Source of the DNA: an uncultured Eggerthellaceae bacterium
GTDB taxonomy: Bacteria > Actinomycetota > Coriobacteriia > Coriobacteriales > Eggerthellaceae
Reading direction: 5' to 3'
Assembly: GCA_947650915.1 (NCBI GenBank)
Contig: CANSWY010000001.1
Location: forward strand, 310,001-374,000
DNA: 64,000 nt
A model generated the notes under the pieces. It was not told the origin of the DNA. It did no database searches and saw only the letters and a program-made list of their open reading frames with translations. Each line of letters starts with the position of its first letter. Position 1 is the stretch's first letter. Below, in pieces: positions 30,996-40,400 of this stretch. The translations under genes and the position numbers were made by a program.

Positions 30996-32003
30996 GTGTG
31001 CGCGTCCTCGGGCGTCTTCGGCGGCCACCGCGTCATCCTGGCCCCCATGGCCGGCGTGTCCGATCCGGTGTTCCGGCTGCTCTGCACAGAAGCGGGCGCG
31101 GATGTGGCCTTCACCGAAATGGTGTCCGCCAAGGGGCTTTCCTACGCGAACGAGAAGACGCGCCACTTGGTCGACCTGCTCCCGCAGGAAGGGCGCGTGG
31201 GCGTGCAGCTGTTCGGCCATGAGCCGGACACCATGGCAGAGCAAGCCAGGTGGGTGGAAGCAGAGCTGGGGGAGCGCCTGGCGTGGCTCGATATCAACAT
31301 GGGCTGTCCAGCCCGCAAGATCGTGAAGAAGGGGGACGGCAGCGCCCTCATGAAGGATCCGGCGGCCGCCTCCGCCATCGTTTCCGCTGTGAAGGGGGCG
31401 GCAACGCATCCCGTCACCGTCAAGTTCCGCCGCGGCTGGAGCGAAGAGGCGGGAGAGGCAGCGCCGCTCTTCGCGCGCCGGATGCAGGAAGCGGGCGCGG
31501 ACGCGGTCACCGTTCACGGTCGTTTCGCCATGCAGTTCTACCAAGGCTCCTCCGATGCAGGTTGCATCGCGCGCGTGAAGGAGGCCGTCACCATCCCGGT
31601 CATCGGCAACGGAGACGTGGCGTGCGGGACCGACGCGGTGCGCCTGTTGGAGGAGACCGGGTGCGATGCGGTCATGGTGGGCCGCGCGGCCCAAGGGAAC
31701 CCGCTCGTCTTCGCCGACATCCAGGCCGCCCTCGAAGGGAAGGCTGCGCTACCGCCGCCTGCGCTGGAGGACAGGATCGCACTGGCGCGGCGGCATGTGG
31801 ACGGGCTTCTGGCCATCCGGCCGCGCGCGGCCGCCTATCTGCGCAAACACGCCATGTGGTACCTGCACGGCGCGCCCCATGCGGCCGTTGCGCGCGGGAA
31901 GCTGGCGCACTGCAGCACACAAGAAGAGTTCCATGCCGTCTTCGATGAGGTTCTGCGCGCACAGGCAGGAACAGGAGGTCCGCATGCCGCACCATCCCTA
32001 TGA
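30996..32003 (+). CDS. dusB: tRNA-dihydrouridine synthase (DusB-like)
   Basis: FMN-dependent reductase converting uridines in the tRNA D-loop to dihydrouridine. It has 335 residues from a GTG start. The barrel signature ILAPMAGVSDPVFR is near residues 14-27, the catalytic Cys in DINMGCPARKIVKKGDGSAL near 101, VKFRRGW near 142, and the FMN phosphate loop IGNGDV near 203. The DusB subgroup is inferred from overall pattern. It overlaps hemW by 20 bases. Confidence 0.92.
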   Translation: MCASSGVFGGHRVILAPMAGVSDPVFRLLCTEAGADVAFTEMVSAKGLSYANEKTRHLVDLLPQEGRVGVQLFGHEPDTMAEQARWVEAELGERLAWLDINMGCPARKIVKKGDGSALMKDPAAASAIVSAVKGAATHPVTVKFRRGWSEEAGEAAPLFARRMQEAGADAVTVHGRFAMQFYQGSSDAGCIARVKEAVTIPVIGNGDVACGTDAVRLLEETGCDAVMVGRAAQGNPLVFADIQAALEGKAALPPPALEDRIALARRHVDGLLAIRPRAAAYLRKHAMWYLHGAPHAAVARGKLAHCSTQEEFHAVFDEVLRAQAGTGGPHAAPSL

Positions 32004-33090
32004 GGCGCTCTACATCCATATCCCTTTCTGCGCGTCCAAATGCCACTACTGTGATTTCGATTCGTTGCCCTATCGCGCAGATGACCCGTACCTCACCGAA
32101 TACTTCGAAGGGCTCATCACGCAGATCCGCCAGCTCTCCAAGGAAGGGGAGCTGACGCACATCCGCACCATCTATGTGGGCGGCGGCACGCCCACCCATG
32201 CCGGGTCGAAGCATCTGACGTCCCTGCTGTATGCGCTCGGTGTGTCGATGGATCTGGCGGACGTGGAGGAGCTCACGATAGAGGCGAACCCGGAGAGCCT
32301 GACCGAGCCTTTGGTGCGCGATCTTTGGGCGCTGGGCGCGAACCGGCTCTCGCTGGGCGTGCAGACCTTCGATGATGGGCTGCTCACATCCATCGGGCGT
32401 CCCCATGACGGCGCGCAAGCTGTGCGCGCGCTGGAAGCGGCGCAGACGCGCTTCACGAACGTCAGCATGGATCTGATGTGCGGTCTGCCCGGCCAGACGG
32501 CAGATGGCTTCGAAGCGGACGTGCGCCAGGGCGTGGACGCGGGCGTGAGCCACCTGAGCGTCTACCCGCTCAGCTTGGAGCGGGGCACGCGCCTCTACAA
32601 GCAGCGCCGCCGCTTCAGCTTCCCGGATGAGGATGCGCAAGCGGACATGATGGAATCGGCGGAGCGCATCTTGGAAGGGGCGGGGCTTTCGCGCTACGAG
32701 GTGGCCAGCTATGCGCGCCCGGGCGCTGAGAGCAAGCACAACAGCGCCTACTGGCAGGGCGTGCCGTACTTAGGCGTCGGGCGTTCCGCCGTCACCATGA
32801 CGCAGAACGACCAGCGGCGCATGCGCGTGCGCGACGGGGCGGTGGAGGATGACCTGGATACGGCGCAGATGGCGGCAGAGGACGCCATGCTGGCCATGCG
32901 CATGACATGCGGCCTTTCCAAAGAACGGGCGGCGCGCATGGAAGCGCTCTTGCCCGATCTACCATCCGTCCTGCAGGAGCTTGCTGCGGAGGGCCTCGTC
33001 CAGGAAACGGACGGAGCATGGCGCCCCACCCATCGAGGGTGGCTTTTCGGCAACCGCCTTTTCGGCGCGCTTTTGGACCTTGCATCTTGA
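31984..33090 (+). CDS. hemW: HemW, radical SAM heme chaperone
   Basis: Radical SAM protein related to coproporphyrinogen dehydrogenase that delivers heme to target proteins; older annotations call it HemN-like. It has 368 residues from the ATG at 31984, preceded by AGGAGG. The cluster motif is IHIPFCASKCHYCDF (CxxxCxxC), then YVGGGTPT and LSLGVQTFDD. The N-terminal extension of true HemN is absent, which favours HemW. Its place between lepA/dusB and hrcA is conserved across many bacteria. Confidence 0.92.
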   Translation: MPHHPYEALYIHIPFCASKCHYCDFDSLPYRADDPYLTEYFEGLITQIRQLSKEGELTHIRTIYVGGGTPTHAGSKHLTSLLYALGVSMDLADVEELTIEANPESLTEPLVRDLWALGANRLSLGVQTFDDGLLTSIGRPHDGAQAVRALEAAQTRFTNVSMDLMCGLPGQTADGFEADVRQGVDAGVSHLSVYPLSLERGTRLYKQRRRFSFPDEDAQADMMESAERILEGAGLSRYEVASYARPGAESKHNSAYWQGVPYLGVGRSAVTMTQNDQRRMRVRDGAVEDDLDTAQMAAEDAMLAMRMTCGLSKERAARMEALLPDLPSVLQELAAEGLVQETDGAWRPTHRGWLFGNRLFGALLDLAS

Positions 33091-33093
33091 TTG

Positions 33094-33120
33094 CTGGCAC
33101 TCCAGCGCTTAGACTGCCAA
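33094..33120 (+). promoter_or_regulatory. CIRCE-type operator for HrcA
   Basis: Half-sites CTGGCACTC (33094-33102) and GACTGCCAA (33112-33120) are separated by exactly nine bases. Each matches the CIRCE consensus halves TTAGCACTC and GAGTGCTAA at seven of nine positions. The element starts four bases after the hemW stop and lies 43 bases before the hrcA start, so HrcA should repress its own operon here. Confidence 0.8.
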
Positions 33121-33162
33121 CGAACGAAGAAGAAACCATCTTTGAAGGATCCAGGTCCCACG

Positions 33163-34170
33163 ATGCTGTCCAGCAGGAAACAGCGGGTGCTCCGCGCGCT
33201 CATAGAGGAATACGTGGCATGCGCATGCCCGGTGGGTTCGCGCACCATCGCGGAGAACCACCGTCTGGGCGTCAGTTCCGCCACCATCCGCAACGAACTG
33301 TCCGCCCTGGAAGATGAGGGCTACATCACGCAACCCCACACTTCCGCCGGGCGCATCCCCACGGATGCGGGCTACCGGGAATTCGTGGACGGCATCTTGG
33401 CGGACGCCACCTCTGCGGGGCGCCTGCCGCGCCCGTCCGCCATCGAAGCGCTGAAGAAGAGCGCCGATGCGCTGGATGACCTGATCGGTCGCATGAACGC
33501 CGAGCTGGCCCGTTTGACCGAATGCCTCTCCGTCATCATCGCGCCCGTCAGCGCCTCTGCGCGCATCCGCCAGATATCCCTCGTCTCCTTGAGCGACGCA
33601 TCGGCCTTGGCCGTGATGGTCACCGAGGACGGCCAGGTGGCGAACGAGAGCGTGATGTTCTCAAGCCCGGTGCCCGCGGAGGATCTGGAAGAACTCTCGC
33701 GCCTGCTGAACCGGGCGCTCGGCGGCAAGGAGGCTGAAGAGGCGGCTGCGCTGTCGCAGACAGCGGATCCCGCCCTGCGCACCGATGCCGCTCGAGCGGT
33801 CATCCGCGCCCTCATCGCTGCGGCCGCAGCCCTCACGCGCACGCGCGCAACGCGTTCGGGCATGAGCACGCTCATGCGCAAGCCGGAGTTCCATGAATCC
33901 GAATCGCTCTTGCCCGTCATGGAGATCCTGGAGGATGACACGGTGTTGTTCAAGGCCATCGGCGCGGACGGCCAAGATGCGGACGGCATCAAGATCAGCA
34001 TCGGGCATGAGAACGCGGCTTCGCAGCTCTTCGGCGTGTCAGTGGTGGCGGGCACCTATGGACGGGGACCGGCGCAGGGCATGATCGCGGTCATCGGGCC
34101 GACGCGCATGGATTATTCGAAGACCATCGGGGCTGTTGCGGCGGCCCGGGGCATACTCAACGGGGAATGA
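33163..34170 (+). CDS. hrcA: Heat-inducible transcription repressor HrcA
   Basis: Winged-helix repressor of chaperone genes, active when GroEL is free. It has 335 residues from the ATG at 33163. The DNA-binding domain shows [31 protein letters not shown] (given in parts: [13 protein letters not shown], then [17 protein letters not shown]) and the HrcA hallmark [18 protein letters not shown] near 67-84. The C-terminal GAF-like regulatory part follows. A CIRCE operator precedes it and dnaJ follows. grpE and dnaK, which lie between hrcA and dnaJ in many bacteria, are absent from this spot. Confidence 0.95.
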   Translation: MLSSRKQRVLRALIEEYVACACPVGSRTIAENHRLGVSSATIRNELSALEDEGYITQPHTSAGRIPTDAGYREFVDGILADATSAGRLPRPSAIEALKKSADALDDLIGRMNAELARLTECLSVIIAPVSASARIRQISLVSLSDASALAVMVTEDGQVANESVMFSSPVPAEDLEELSRLLNRALGGKEAEEAAALSQTADPALRTDAARAVIRALIAAAAALTRTRATRSGMSTLMRKPEFHESESLLPVMEILEDDTVLFKAIGADGQDADGIKISIGHENAASQLFGVSVVAGTYGRGPAQGMIAVIGPTRMDYSKTIGAVAAARGILNGE

Positions 34171-34181
34171 GGAGAGAGCGC

Positions 34182-35318
34182 ATGGCTCAGACGGCAGAAA
34201 AGGACCTCTATCAGATCCTGGGCGTCGAGAGGGACGCCACGGAATCCGATATCAAACGGGCGTTCCGCCACAAAGCGCGCGAACTGCACCCGGATGTCAA
34301 CAAATCCCCGGATGCGGAAGACGAATTCAAAGAATTGAACGAGGCCTACGACGTGCTTTCGGATGCCAACAAGCGCGCCCAGTACGACCGCTTCGGCACC
34401 ATCCCCGGTGCTGCGGGAGGCGGCACGGGCTATGTGGACTTCGAGGACATCTTCGGCGGCTTCGGCGGGATGGGGGACATCTTCTCCTCCTTCTTCGGCG
34501 GCGCTGCGCAAGGGGGGCGCCAGGTGCGCCGCGATGGGCGCGACATGGGGCTGGGCATCACGGTCAGCCTCAAGGATGCGGCCGCGGGCACATCCAAGGA
34601 GCTGGTCTACGACCGGCTGGCGCCCTGCGCTGATTGCGAAGGCGCGGGCATCGGAGAGGGCGGGTCAGAACAGACGTGCTCCCGTTGCGGCGGATCGGGC
34701 CACGTGACGCAGATGCAGCGCACGCTCTTCGGCGACATGCAGACCACCGCCGTCTGTCCGGAATGCGAAGGCACCGGCAAAGTGGTGGAGGGCGCTTGCG
34801 AGGAATGCCAGGGCCAGGGACGCGTGCCGGATAGGCAGAAAGTGTCCGTTGAGATCCCGCCCGGCATCCGCGACGGCCAGCAGATGCGCGTGCCGGACCT
34901 GGGCGAGGCGGGCATGCGGGGGGCGCCTTCAGGGGATCTGATCGTCACCGTGCGCATTGAGCCGGACGACTTCTTCCAGCGCGAAGGAGACGATCTGCAC
35001 GTGGTGGTGGAAGTGCCCATGGTGCAGGCGGCGCTGGGCGCGCGCATCATGGTGGACGGCATCATGGAGGACGAGACGGTGGAGGTGCGCATCCCCGAGG
35101 GCACGCAGACCGGGGACGTCATCAAGGTGAAGGGTCACGGCATGCCGCGGCTTCGCAGCACCTCCCGTGGGAACCTCTTCGTGCACGCCGACGTCAAGAT
35201 CCCGAAAAAGCTGAACAAGAAGGAGCGCGCGCTTTTGGAGAAGCTGGCGCTGGAGATGGGCGAGGAGACGGAAGGCGCCCGCTCTCCCTTGCAGAAGCTC
35301 AAAGACCGCGTGCGGTAG
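34182..35318 (+). CDS. dnaJ: Chaperone DnaJ
   Basis: Hsp40 co-chaperone delivering substrates to DnaK. It has 378 residues from the ATG at 34182 with GGAGAGAG upstream. The J-domain contains the HPD motif (RELHPDVNK near residue 40), then a Gly/Phe-rich linker ([15 protein letters not shown]). Four zinc-finger CxxCxGxG-type repeats follow ([34 protein letters not shown]), and then two substrate-binding beta-domains. It sits 11 bases after hrcA in one operon. Confidence 0.97.
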   Translation: MAQTAEKDLYQILGVERDATESDIKRAFRHKARELHPDVNKSPDAEDEFKELNEAYDVLSDANKRAQYDRFGTIPGAAGGGTGYVDFEDIFGGFGGMGDIFSSFFGGAAQGGRQVRRDGRDMGLGITVSLKDAAAGTSKELVYDRLAPCADCEGAGIGEGGSEQTCSRCGGSGHVTQMQRTLFGDMQTTAVCPECEGTGKVVEGACEECQGQGRVPDRQKVSVEIPPGIRDGQQMRVPDLGEAGMRGAPSGDLIVTVRIEPDDFFQREGDDLHVVVEVPMVQAALGARIMVDGIMEDETVEVRIPEGTQTGDVIKVKGHGMPRLRSTSRGNLFVHADVKIPKKLNKKERALLEKLALEMGEETEGARSPLQKLKDRVR

Positions 35319-35321
35319 CCC

Positions 35322-36101
35322 ATGTCCCTGCCGCGCTTCTTTTTAGAGGACCAGGTGCTGGCTCAAGAGACGGAGCCGGTGTTCCCGTTGCGCCTGGCGC
35401 CCGACGACGTGAAGCATGCCCGCGCGCTGCGCCTGGCGCCCGGCGAGCACATCGCGGTGGTGGATGCGGCGCAAGACTATTTCGAATGCAGGGTGGAGGG
35501 CTTCTCAGACGGCCAGCTGGCCGTCGCCATCGCGCGCCATGAGGGAGCGCCGAAACGCCGCGCGCGCATCACGATCCTCCAGGGCCTCGCGAAGGGCGAG
35601 AAGATGGACGCCGTCATCCGCCAGGGGACGGAGCTGGGCGTCTTTGAGTTCGTGCCCTTGGCTTGCGAACGTTCCGTGGTGCAGCTGGATGGGAAGCGCG
35701 CCGCGAAGAAGACGGAGCGGTGGCGCGCGGTGGCGAAGAGCGCAGCCATGCAATCAGGACAGCCGCGCATCCCGCAGGTGCAAAAGCCGCAAACGGTGCA
35801 AGAAGCCTGCGCCCACCTGGCGGACGCCACAGCGGTGCTCATCTTCTGGGAGGAGGCGCCTGCCTCCGCGAAGCTGGCGGCCGCGCTCTCAGATGCGATC
35901 TCGGCTGCGGGGACGGCGCCTGAGGAGGCGCACGTCATCGTGGCGATCGGGCCGGAAGGCGGCCTTGCAGAAGAAGAGGTGCGCGCTCTCTCCGCAAGCA
36001 ATGCGCGCTCCCATCTGGTGAGCCTCGGAGACTCCATTCTGCGCACGGAGACAGCAGGCGTCGTTGCGCCCGCGCTCGTGATGCACGAACTGGAGCGCTG
36101 A
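35322..36101 (+). CDS. rsmE: 16S rRNA m3U1498 methyltransferase RsmE
   Basis: SPOUT-class methyltransferase acting on 16S rRNA U1498. It has 259 residues. The N-terminal PUA-like domain (PRFFLEDQ at the start) is followed by the knot domain with ILQGLAKGEKMDAVIRQGTE, GPEGGLAEEEV near 210 and LGDSILRTETA near 233. It starts three bases after dnaJ, the common dnaJ-rsmE neighbourhood. Confidence 0.95.
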   Translation: MSLPRFFLEDQVLAQETEPVFPLRLAPDDVKHARALRLAPGEHIAVVDAAQDYFECRVEGFSDGQLAVAIARHEGAPKRRARITILQGLAKGEKMDAVIRQGTELGVFEFVPLACERSVVQLDGKRAAKKTERWRAVAKSAAMQSGQPRIPQVQKPQTVQEACAHLADATAVLIFWEEAPASAKLAAALSDAISAAGTAPEEAHVIVAIGPEGGLAEEEVRALSASNARSHLVSLGDSILRTETAGVVAPALVMHELER

Positions 36102-36132
36102 GGCCGTGGAGGAGGCGAGAGGAGCGCATCCG

Positions 36133-37350
36133 TTGACCTACCAGGTGGTGAACCTGGGCTGCAAGGTGAACCGCGTGGAATCGGATGCCTACGAGATGGC
36201 CTTTCGGCGCGCAGGGTTCGAAGAGGCGTCCGAAGGCGGCGCGGATGCGGTGGTGGTGAACACCTGCACGGTCACCTCAGACGCTGAGAAGAAGACGCGC
36301 AAGGCGGTGAGGCGCGCGCTCAGGCGCAACCCGGGAGCTCCGGTGATCGTCACGGGTTGTTCGGCCGCCATCGGGCCGGAAGGCTACGCCCAGCTTGACG
36401 AGAGGGTGCGCGTGGTGCCGAAAGCGGACGCGGAAGAGGAGGTTGCTTCCCTCATCGCTCGCCTCTCTTACGCGGATGGCGTTCCAGCGGAGCCCCTTGC
36501 ACGGGCGCGGCGCGGCGTGAAGCTGCAAGACGGGTGCGACAACGCCTGCACGTTCTGCATCGTGCATGTGGCGCGCGGAGCGTCCGTGAGCCGTCCCGCT
36601 GACGCGGTGATCGGAGAATGCCGGGGGCTTCTGGAGGCAGACCTGCCTGAGATCATGCTCACGGGCATCAACCTAGGAGCGTATGGGCACGCCGGCCAGG
36701 ACTTGGCGGCGCTTCTGCGCAGGATGCTGGCAGAGCTTCCCCTGCATGATGGGAACGGCCGCCTCCAGGCGCGCTTGCGCCTCTCCAGCATAGAGCCGCA
36801 GAACGTGACCGATGGGCTGCTGGAGCTCATCAGCGCCTCAAAGGGCGCCATCTGCCGCCATCTGCATCTGCCGCTCCAGTCGGGGAGCAGCCGTGTGCTG
36901 CATGAGATGGCGCGCCGCTACAGCGCTGAGGAGTATCAGGATCTGATCTCGCGCATCTTCACTTGCATGCCGGATGCCAGCATCTCCACGGACATCATCG
37001 CGGGCTTCCCGGGAGAGACGGATGAGGATTTCGCCGACAGCCTGCGCCTGGCGCGCAAGGCGCGGTTCTCCAAGATGCATGTCTTCCCGTACTCGCTTCG
37101 CGCGGGCACGCCTGCGGCGGCGCGCGAGGACCAGGTGCCCCAAACCGTGAAAGATGAGCGGGCGGCCCTCCTGCGCGCCCTCTCTGACGAACTGCGGGCG
37201 GCGGATCTGGCCCGTCGTGCAGGCTCCACCGAACTGGCTGCGGTGGAAGCGCCGGGGCTCGCCACCACGGAAAGCTACCACGACGTGGCGGTTCCCGCGG
37301 ATATTCCGCCCGGGACCCTCCATCCTTTCACCTTCCCTGGATCGGTGTGA
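36133..37350 (+). CDS. mtaB: tRNA t6A37 methylthiotransferase MtaB
   Basis: Radical SAM enzyme adding a methylthio group to t6A37 of tRNA. UPF0004 domain: NLGCKVNRVESDAYE at the start, NTCTVTSDAEKKTRKAVRR, and the third Cys in VTGCSA. Radical SAM CxxxCxxC: QDGCDNACTFCIVHVARG near 138. The C-terminal TRAM-like part is short. I chose the TTG at 36133 (405 residues), which follows AGAGGAG and places the conserved motif as in homologues; GTG 36106 would add nine residues. It is the last gene before the toxin island. Confidence 0.92.
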   Translation: MTYQVVNLGCKVNRVESDAYEMAFRRAGFEEASEGGADAVVVNTCTVTSDAEKKTRKAVRRALRRNPGAPVIVTGCSAAIGPEGYAQLDERVRVVPKADAEEEVASLIARLSYADGVPAEPLARARRGVKLQDGCDNACTFCIVHVARGASVSRPADAVIGECRGLLEADLPEIMLTGINLGAYGHAGQDLAALLRRMLAELPLHDGNGRLQARLRLSSIEPQNVTDGLLELISASKGAICRHLHLPLQSGSSRVLHEMARRYSAEEYQDLISRIFTCMPDASISTDIIAGFPGETDEDFADSLRLARKARFSKMHVFPYSLRAGTPAAAREDQVPQTVKDERAALLRALSDELRAADLARRAGSTELAAVEAPGLATTESYHDVAVPADIPPGTLHPFTFPGSV

Positions 37351-37401
37351 TATTTCCAGATGATATAGATCATGACCGACAACATCTATGTGATTTGGTC
37401 A

Positions 37402-37407
37402 TATAAT
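37402..37407 (+). promoter_or_regulatory. Perfect -10 box upstream of the Rhs toxin gene
   Basis: TATAAT at 37402-37407, 40 bases before the toxin ATG, in a noticeably AT-rich stretch. No good -35 box lies 16-18 bases upstream. ATGACC (37373) and GGTCAT (37397) flank the promoter as a short inverted repeat that could bind a regulator. Confidence 0.5.
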
Positions 37408-37447
37408 TGCAACTGCTTGACAAGAAGCGGTGCAAGGGGGGCTTGCT

Positions 37448-40400
37448 ATGGGCAAGAACGCATCGAGAGGCGACAAGCTGGACGCATGGGGAATCTCCTT
37501 GCTTGTCTGTGCTCTCATTTCTTCATCTGTTTCCGCATCTGTCTTCATCGCTGACGCTGGGTGGCCGGTCGTCGGTTGCATTGCAGGATTCGCTGCATGC
37601 GGGACCGTCTTCCTTTTCGGTGCGTGCCTTGGGTGCGCGCTTCTCTCGGCAAGATCGGATCCCGCGCCTTCGCTTTCTGGCCTTGCACGCATAGCCTTCA
37701 GGCAAGCCCCCGGCGTTCTCCTTCGATGCGCCATTATCATCATAGGCGCTTTGTGTCTCATCATCTTGTATGGCTTGATCGCCTTCGCCTTGGACCTGGT
37801 GCTCTTTGCGCACATCGGCACTCAAGCAGCCCTTGCGTTTCTGGAGATCGTTGCAGCTCTTGGCGCAATGGCTGTTTGCCCGTTTCCATTCATGCTCGTG
37901 GCCGGGTTCGCGCTTTCGAATGACGAAAGTGCGCATCCCATCAAAGAAGTGCGTTCGGTTGCAGGGGCATATGTGCCCTTGGTCTTGCTGTCCGTCTTCG
38001 TGTGGGCAGCCGGAGGTGCGGCGTGCGGGCTCGCCTCTCTTTGGGGCAGCGGCGTTTTCGCGCTCGCCTTTTACGTCATCGCCTCATGCCTTTTCGGGTG
38101 TGCATGGCTGCTCGTCTCTGCTCGCATCTTGACAAGAACCCATGCAGAGAACGGAACGTCCCGCTGGTGGCAAGCGAAGGTTTCTGCTTTCTGGAGACGT
38201 CGCGTCAGCAAGAAAGCCGCTGCGATCACTGCATGCATTCTGGCATGTGCGCTCTCGTTCTCGCTTTTCGGGATTCCCTATGCAGCTTACGCCGAAGGGC
38301 TTCCGGAGGAGAATGCTGCGCCCCCAGCAGAACCTGACATCTACGTGCCTACCGTGAACACAGAAGCGCCCGCAAGCGATGCGGGAGAAGCAGACGCCTC
38401 TTCGCCCTCCACCGCACCACAGACGGGAAGCACCGATACAGCTGAAACAGCTGGAGCCGAAGATGCATCTGAAGCACCGGAAAGCGATGAAACCCCGCAG
38501 ATGCCCGCGCTTCCACCTGTTGAGTATTATGAACAGCCTGACGTTGAAGGAGAACCCGTGGCCATCGAGGGTGACACCACCCTCATGCGCCTATCAGAGC
38601 GGAAATACACCACCATCATCGGAGGCGCGAACGTAGCTTTTGAAGACGCCGCAGGCACAGTGCAGAAGATCGACAACGAACTGGAACCGGTAGGAACCGA
38701 TGAGGACGGAAACCCTTCCCTTTACCGCAACAAGCGCAATGCCTTCACGGCAGAGCTGCCCGCATCTACGCCAGCAGATGAACAGGGCGCAGAGGAGAAA
38801 GGTGCAGAAGCGCCTGCAGGCCTCACCTTGAAGGCAGCAGGCTATGTCGTGCAGCTCTTGCCGCAGAATGTCGATTTCTCTCGCGCCTGCGCGGAAGGTG
38901 AAGCCATCCGCTATACCGAAGCGCGATCTGGCATCGATTGGCAATACACGCTGGTAGGCTCGGTGGTCAAAGAAGACATCGTGTTGGCCTATCCGGTGGA
39001 AGAGCAGTCATTCGAAACGCAACTGGTGTTGCCGATGGGTTTGGATGCGCGCATGGATAGCGGCGTGTGCGTCGTGTCCAAAGCAGATGATCCGCAAGAT
39101 GAAGTCATGCGCATAGCAGCCCCTATCGCCACCGATGCAGCAGGAGAGGTGAGCGCGGATCTTTCGCTTGAACTGACGGAAAGAGGCGGAAGCCATATCC
39201 TTGCGCTCATTCCTGATTGGGAGTGGCTTGCGAGCTCGGATCGCGCATACCCGGTGCGCATCGACCCTGCCGTTGACCTGGCTCCCTCATCAGTGAGGCT
39301 GGGTTGCGTGGAGCAGCAATGGCGCAACCTCGTCGTAGGCGAGAATGGCTATGCCTATGCAGGCTATGATGACGGTGTGAAGACGGGCACGGGCGCCTTC
39401 AACCACGGCCTGGGGCACGCCATCTGCCGTGCCTATGCGGAGACGAACTATGATTTCTCCTACATCATGAGCGAAGCGCGGATAGATTCCGCAACGTTTT
39501 CGCTCTATCAGCACCGTGCCTACTCAGGGGGTGCCACCAACTTGGGGCTGTATCGCGTGATGGAGCCCTGGAACTTCGATAGGCTCACCTGGGCATCTCA
39601 AGAATCGCTCACCCATGAACTGGTGTGCTTCCGTCAAGCCAACACGACTCCTGGATACATTGATTGGGATGTGCGCGAGTGCGTGAACAACTGGGTGCAG
39701 GGGGTTTGGGAACAACGCGGATTCTGTATAAAAGCAGAATACGAGCGCGGAATGCAATGCGAGATGTTCCAGAATCGCTATGCTGCCAATCCGCCGCGCC
39801 TGACCGTTGACTGGACCATTCCAGATCCGGTGGATGAAAGCCGCTCCCTTGACGACATCACGGTGAAGCTGCGCACCTTGACCGAACACGACGCGGACAA
39901 CAAGCTGGCACTTGATGGCGTGTTCGCAGATGGCGAGGCCACACCCCGCTCAACGGTGGCCTACACGCTGGATCCCGCAGGAGAAACCGGTATAGGGTAT
40001 GCCTCGCGCAGCTATAAATACCCTGATTCCAGCGAGTGGCAGGACTCTATCCCCAATGCTACCCGTTACAAAGACAAACTCTCGAACTGGCAAAGCCATG
40101 TCTTTTCGAGCCTTGCTTATGACACGCTCTACAAAGTGCGCGCTGTTGCCATGAAAGATGGCGTAACGGGCAAAGAAGGAGTATCGGATACCTTCCTTGT
40201 CTACAAGGCTTCCGCCAAAGACACGCTGCCCTATATCGCCAGTCACTACGGCACCACGTTAGACCAGCTGGCGCGTGACAACCGCGTGCAGGATTGCCTT
40301 GTTGTGGGTGGCAACACCATTTTCGTGCGCAATCCGAAGACCAACACGCCTTACAATCCAGCCAACCTGACCGAAGACCAGAAGCGGCGCATCGATTCAG

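Noticed and set aside
37430-37447. GTG at 37430 as start of the Rhs gene
   Set aside because: The AAGGGGGG ribosome site (37434-37441) lies downstream of it and is correctly spaced for the ATG at 37448.
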